A DNA stretch of 6,253 bases from an uncultured bacterium. GTDB lineage: Bacteria > Cyanobacteriota > Vampirovibrionia > Gastranaerophilales > Gastranaerophilaceae. The translations under genes and the position numbers were made by a program. The stretch covers positions 1 to 6,253 of the forward strand of contig CALAWF010000167.1 in assembly GCA_937894665.1 (NCBI GenBank), read 5' to 3'. Position 1 is the first letter of the stretch. Each line of letters opens with the position of its first letter. This document shows positions 5,913 to 6,253 of this stretch, piece by piece. The notes under the pieces were generated by a model, which worked only from the letters and a program-made list of their open reading frames with translations, was not told where the DNA came from and made no database searches.

Positions 5913-6253
5913 TTAATAATCATCATCTTGAGGTTGAAAATAGTGCATTGATGAACATTTTCCGAAGTTATCCAGAATTTCTTTATCAAGTTCTTCTGTT
6001 GCAACAACTTTTCCGTTAACCATATTTACTTGAGTTGTCGTTACCGTTCCGTTTTCTTTATCTTCTTTTGATTCTTTAGTTGCAATATCTTTTTTGCTTT
6101 TTGCCATATGCTGCCTGGTTTTAGATTTTTCTTCATCCATTATGGTTCTAAGATAGCTTTTGTATTCTTCATTGAAATAAACATTTCTCATAATATCGTT
6201 CATCACAATCGCTGCATACTGTTGAGTTGAAGAGTTTTCTCCAAGAGCAGAAA
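5913..6253 (-). CDS. Unknown protein, C-terminal part (runs off the right edge)
   Basis: The reading frame stays open to the window end, so the internal GTG (6206) or ATG (6203) need not be the start; neither has a ribosome site. Of the 112 residues visible, the first 15 read SALGENSSTQQYAAI and continue without a stop into VMNDIMRNVYFNEEY. The rest is a helical stretch (NEEYKSYLRTIMDEEKSK), a lysine- and glutamate-rich linker, a short beta-like TVTTTQVNMVNGKVVATEE, and an acidic end DDDY. There is no signal peptide or membrane segment in the visible part. I do not recognise the family. It lies 53 bp upstream of the HNH-like pair on the same strand with no terminator between, so co-transcription is plausible. 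Confidence 0.7.
   Translation of the reverse strand, partial: SALGENSSTQQYAAIVMNDIMRNVYFNEEYKSYLRTIMDEEKSKTRQHMAKSKKDIATKESKEDKENGTVTTTQVNMVNGKVVATEELDKEILDNFGKCSSMHYFQPQDDDY

Overview
This is an AT-rich bacterial window. It holds two complete genes on the left half (a large helical/coiled-coil protein on the minus strand and a diguanylate cyclase-like protein on the plus strand), a pair of tandem HNH-like paralogs on the minus strand, and the 3' part of another minus-strand gene running off the right edge. Low GC, the leader and end sequences of the large proteins and one cyanobacterial-type regulatory motif make me think of a non-photosynthetic relative of Cyanobacteria (Vampirovibrionia/Melainabacteria, order Gastranaerophilales). 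That placement comes from memory of protein families and is not proven by the window.

Layout: 1-260 is non-coding and packed with dispersed-repeat fragments (pieces of the form CCCTCAGAATGACG, GTCATTGCGAG...GCGAAGCAATCC, and a GTCGGCTT hairpin). 270-410 is low-complexity non-coding DNA. A clean rho-independent terminator at 412-443 ends the minus-strand gene 496-2013, which encodes a 505-residue protein with helical conserved ends and a variable beta-like middle. A 184-bp divergent intergenic region (2014-2197) carries a direct repeat TGTTACA-N4-TGTTACA that fits the published WalR (YycF) box and nearly fits the cyanobacterial RpaB HLR1 box. The plus-strand gene 2198-3070 encodes a degenerate receiver domain fused to a GGDEF domain whose signature reads GDEEF; a strong terminator follows at 3115-3141.

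3159-5859 holds two head-to-tail paralogs, 10 bp apart and so presumably one operon. Each has a short lineage-type N-terminal leader, a YTG/YSD hairpin motif, a long helical region made of two copies of a roughly 92-residue unit, a C-terminal HNH-like motif (E/D-H, N, N) and a conserved helical tail. The most interesting reading is that the HNH fold is split by a ~270-residue insertion; the upstream copy has lost part of the first half of the motif. The gene entering from the right edge (5913 to beyond 6253) is on the same strand, 53 bp upstream, with no terminator between, so it may belong to the same transcript.

How the genes work together is not evident. The large surface-like protein and the cyclase share a divergent control region and may be co-regulated. 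The HNH pair looks like a separate unit, convergent with the cyclase gene.
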